This document shows, in pieces, positions 62,094-64,000 of a DNA stretch of 64,000 nt. The position numbers were made by a program, and so were the translations under genes. A model generated the notes under the pieces. The model was not told the origin of the DNA, made no database searches, and saw nothing but the letters and a program-made list of their open reading frames with translations. Source of the DNA: Nymphaea colorata (lineage: Eukaryota > Streptophyta > Magnoliopsida > Nymphaeales > Nymphaeaceae); NCBI RefSeq assembly GCF_008831285.2, contig NC_045139.1, positions 17,156,354 through 17,220,353 of the forward strand. The letters run 5' to 3'. How positions within the stretch are numbered: position 1 is the first letter of the stretch; every line of letters begins with the position of its first letter.

Positions 62094-62096
<3 letters not shown>

Positions 62097-62212
62097 TTTG
62101 TGAAAAGAAATTGTATTCATTTTTGTGATTGGTAATGATGGGATTTTGATCCCTTTATATACAGAACAATATATTCAGCTCTAAACCAAAAATGGGTGAT
62201 GATTTGCTTCCT

Positions 62213-62470
62213 CTATGCACATGCCATTTGTGCTGTGAATGATTGGAAGACGTCTTCATTGCACGGAATTGTGAGGCCACTGTGATGCTCGAAACCGAAC
62301 TCCTCTTCTGCTTTTCTTAGCAATGCTTGGAAGGTAGGATTCTTCAAGTAGGATGTTGGAATCACAAACCGCTTTCGGCTCTCGCCCACATACACTGCAA
62401 AATGCCCCTTAGGGACGCCAGCTGCCTGCTTCTTGGCAAGAATTGAAAGAGGAAGGCGAATGCTCATCAT
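62213..62470 (-). CDS. SAUR-family auxin-responsive protein, copy 5
   Basis: Intronless, 85 aa; the ATG at 62470 matches the family start (MMSIRLP). It is nearly identical to copy 1, with ILAKKQ for ILTKKQ, GES for GDS, HHSGL for HHNGL and QSFTA for QAFTA. The pair has therefore duplicated or converted recently even though it flanks the whole cluster. An upstream in-frame extension (MHILISSSSSS...) lies in the leader and is not conserved. The TATA box is 142 nt upstream. Confidence 0.96.
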   Translation of the reverse strand: MMSIRLPLSILAKKQAAGVPKGHFAVYVGESRKRFVIPTSYLKNPTFQALLRKAEEEFGFEHHSGLTIPCNEDVFQSFTAQMACA

Positions 62471-62611
62471 CTTGTTGGGCTTAGCTCGAAGTAGTAGCTC
62501 CGCTCTTGTGTTGGATGAAGAAGATGAAGAGGAAATAAGAATATGCAACTTGAGTATGAGGAATATTGGGACTAGGTGATTCTGTGATCAAAGGTTGAAG
62601 ACTCTATAGTG

Positions 62612-62619
62612 TATATATA
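62612..62619 (-). promoter_or_regulatory. TATA box, SAUR copy 5
   Basis: TATATATA in the conserved context GTATATATAGAGAAAGATG (plus strand), 142 nt before the ATG. Confidence 0.75.
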
Positions 62620-62869
62620 GAGAAAGATGAAAACAGTAATGCTACAAGCATATAATTGCTAGATCACATGGTTTTCGATTGTACATGCATCATGACTTGA
62701 CCCATGTGGTCATGTCGCCTTCGATTGTGATTCTTATGCCCACAACCCCACATTTATTCGAACAGAGGTGGTTGCAGTGCTATACAACAACTACATTTAT
62801 AGCACATTGGATGCCCGCCTATATACACTAGAGAAGGGATCTCTGATCGCGAAATTATTGACTTGTTCC

Positions 62870-63161
62870 TTAGCATCCACATGCTGTTGTCAACATGTCT
62901 TGCAGAGTGCTGAAAAACTGAAGGGCAATTAATGGTTGTACCATAAGTGCATGGAAGACATCTTGATCACTGCATGGAATCATTACACCATTGAGATGAT
63001 TAAATCCACGCTCCTCTTCCGCTCTTGTTAACAAGATTTGAAAGGTTTGATTCTTCAAGTCGAAGTCAGAACAACAAAATGTTTTTTGGCTTTCGACTAC
63101 AAAAGGAGGAATGTGACCCTTGGGAGTTCATAAAACTGACAAAGCAGAAAATTCTCATCAT
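62870..63161 (-). pseudogene. SAUR pseudogene, copy 6
   Basis: The C-terminal half reads KNQTFQILLTRAEEERGFNH, then LNGVMIPCSDQDVFHAL, with an abnormal tail of 23 residues to the stop at 62870. The N-terminal half is out of frame: from the ATG at 63161 the frame reads MMRIFCFVSF and stops after KNILLF. The shifted frame gives PKGH then FVVES and a degraded core (FCCSDFD where other copies have FVIPTSY). The LP-A-KKQAAGV segment is shortened. It lies only about 250 bp upstream of the copy 5 promoter and so is a dead tandem neighbour. Confidence 0.85.
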
Positions 63162-63293
63162 TTTGCATCACTTTGCTTCCAGCAATGACTAAACAACTTT
63201 TGCCTAGTGATGGAAGCAGACGACAAGGAACAAGTGCAAATAGTTTGTGGATGTGGAAGATTACACTAAATCGATTTGATGAATTAGGTTTGA

Positions 63294-63297
<4 letters not shown>

Positions 63298-63340
<43 letters not shown>
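63298..63340. repeat. (TA)n microsatellite at the TATA position of SAUR pseudogene copy 6
   Basis: About 21 TA units, 137 nt before the degraded start codon. In copies 1, 2, 3 and 5 the TATATATA box stands at the equivalent place after the same GAAGACT context. Confidence 0.93.
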
Positions 63341-63345
<5 letters not shown>

Positions 63346-64000
63346 GAGGCCCGTTATTGCTGAATTACGACTGTCTGTGATCTGCACCATCAAACATGGA
63401 CAGCAGTTTCCCTCCACTATTGATCTAAAGGCCCTACCACCTACCAAGTGTTACTTGAGTTATCTCCCGATGCTGTGGCTGTTTACAGTTAGATTCTACT
63501 GAATTGGCACTAGAAAGGTAAATGTCGTGATATATTTAACTGTGGTATTGATCTGGTTTTCTGTGGTTCACACGGCATCTGGTTTTCATAAATAGGTTTG
63601 TCCCCTCTAAAATTGCTTGTATCAACACTCGGGAAAGGTGGCAGGGTAACATGCAAGAGTTCAGATGGACATTCATTTGGTTGGCAAGATGGGCAGCAAG
63701 AAGGGCCCCTAAGTGGCTTGAGCGCAACCGTGCACGAAAAAGTATCACATGTGTATGTAGAAACATGTCTCCTACATCAGCGAGCAAGTTGTTGCCATTC
63801 ATTTTCTCGTTGTACCTTATGCTCCATATAAGTTCAGCAGAACCAAAACTCGACTGATCGAAGTTAAATTTGCTCGATCATCACCAATTTCTTCTTCTCT
63901 CATTTCTTCCTCATTCAGTTGGTTGACGGTACAAATGCTGTTTGATGTACGTGCACTCGAACCGGTAGATCAGCTTCAGGAGTAGACATCCCTAATGGTC
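63341..64000. other. Intergenic; nothing recognised
   Basis: Upstream flank of SAUR pseudogene copy 6. ORFs near 63536-63857 overlap on opposite strands and match no family I know. Confidence 0.45.

Overview
This is a window of plant nuclear DNA, almost certainly from a flowering plant. Genes are split by GT-AG introns, and the recognisable proteins are plant ones: a LOG cytokinin-activating enzyme, the chloroplast PPR protein MRL1, plastid-type ATP sulfurylase and SAUR proteins. AT-rich intergenic DNA is full of (GA)n and (AT)n microsatellites and retroelement debris. The sequence alone does not tell me the species or order.

Layout. (1) 528-2773, minus strand: a seven-exon LOG-family gene, intact at 218 codons. 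(2) About 2.8-19.8 kb: gene-poor. Related blocks occur in the order A1 (8.7-11.5 kb), B1 (11.5-13.6 kb), A2 (13.6-15.7 kb), and a second B copy lies at 28.5-30.5 kb. Both A blocks contain LINE reverse-transcriptase remnants. A five-unit satellite-like array lies at 17.2-18.9 kb. (3) 19.8-23.8 kb: the 3' exons of an unrecognised minus-strand gene, then a large inverted repeat (arms about 750 bp, spacer about 720 bp). One arm holds an exon-like ORF and the other a copy with a stop codon. (4) 23.8-32.3 kb: intergenic, with a probable TRIM/LTR remnant, block B2 and a MITE-like element. (5) 32464-44301, plus strand: a complete 19-exon MRL1-like PPR gene (1172 codons plus stop), for which I could place every splice site in frame. 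(6) 47407-52801, plus strand: a five-exon ATP sulfurylase gene with a one-base frameshift in a C run of exon 1. (7) 54.0-63.4 kb, minus strand: a tandem SAUR cluster with four intact intronless genes (84-85 aa) and two decayed copies, on repeat units of about 1.9-2.0 kb that also carry the promoter TATA box and a 3' (GA)n tract.

The genes do not form an operon-like system; they are independent nuclear genes. LOG (cytokinin) and SAUR (auxin response) act in growth control, MRL1 in chloroplast rbcL mRNA stability, and ATP sulfurylase in plastid sulfate assimilation. I found no sign of a wholly new molecular system. The observations most worth checking are the inverted duplication at 21.6-23.8 kb, the ATP sulfurylase frameshift with its degraded miR395-position site, the SAUR birth-and-death series (including a TATA box replaced by a (TA)n tract), and the A-B-A block structure.
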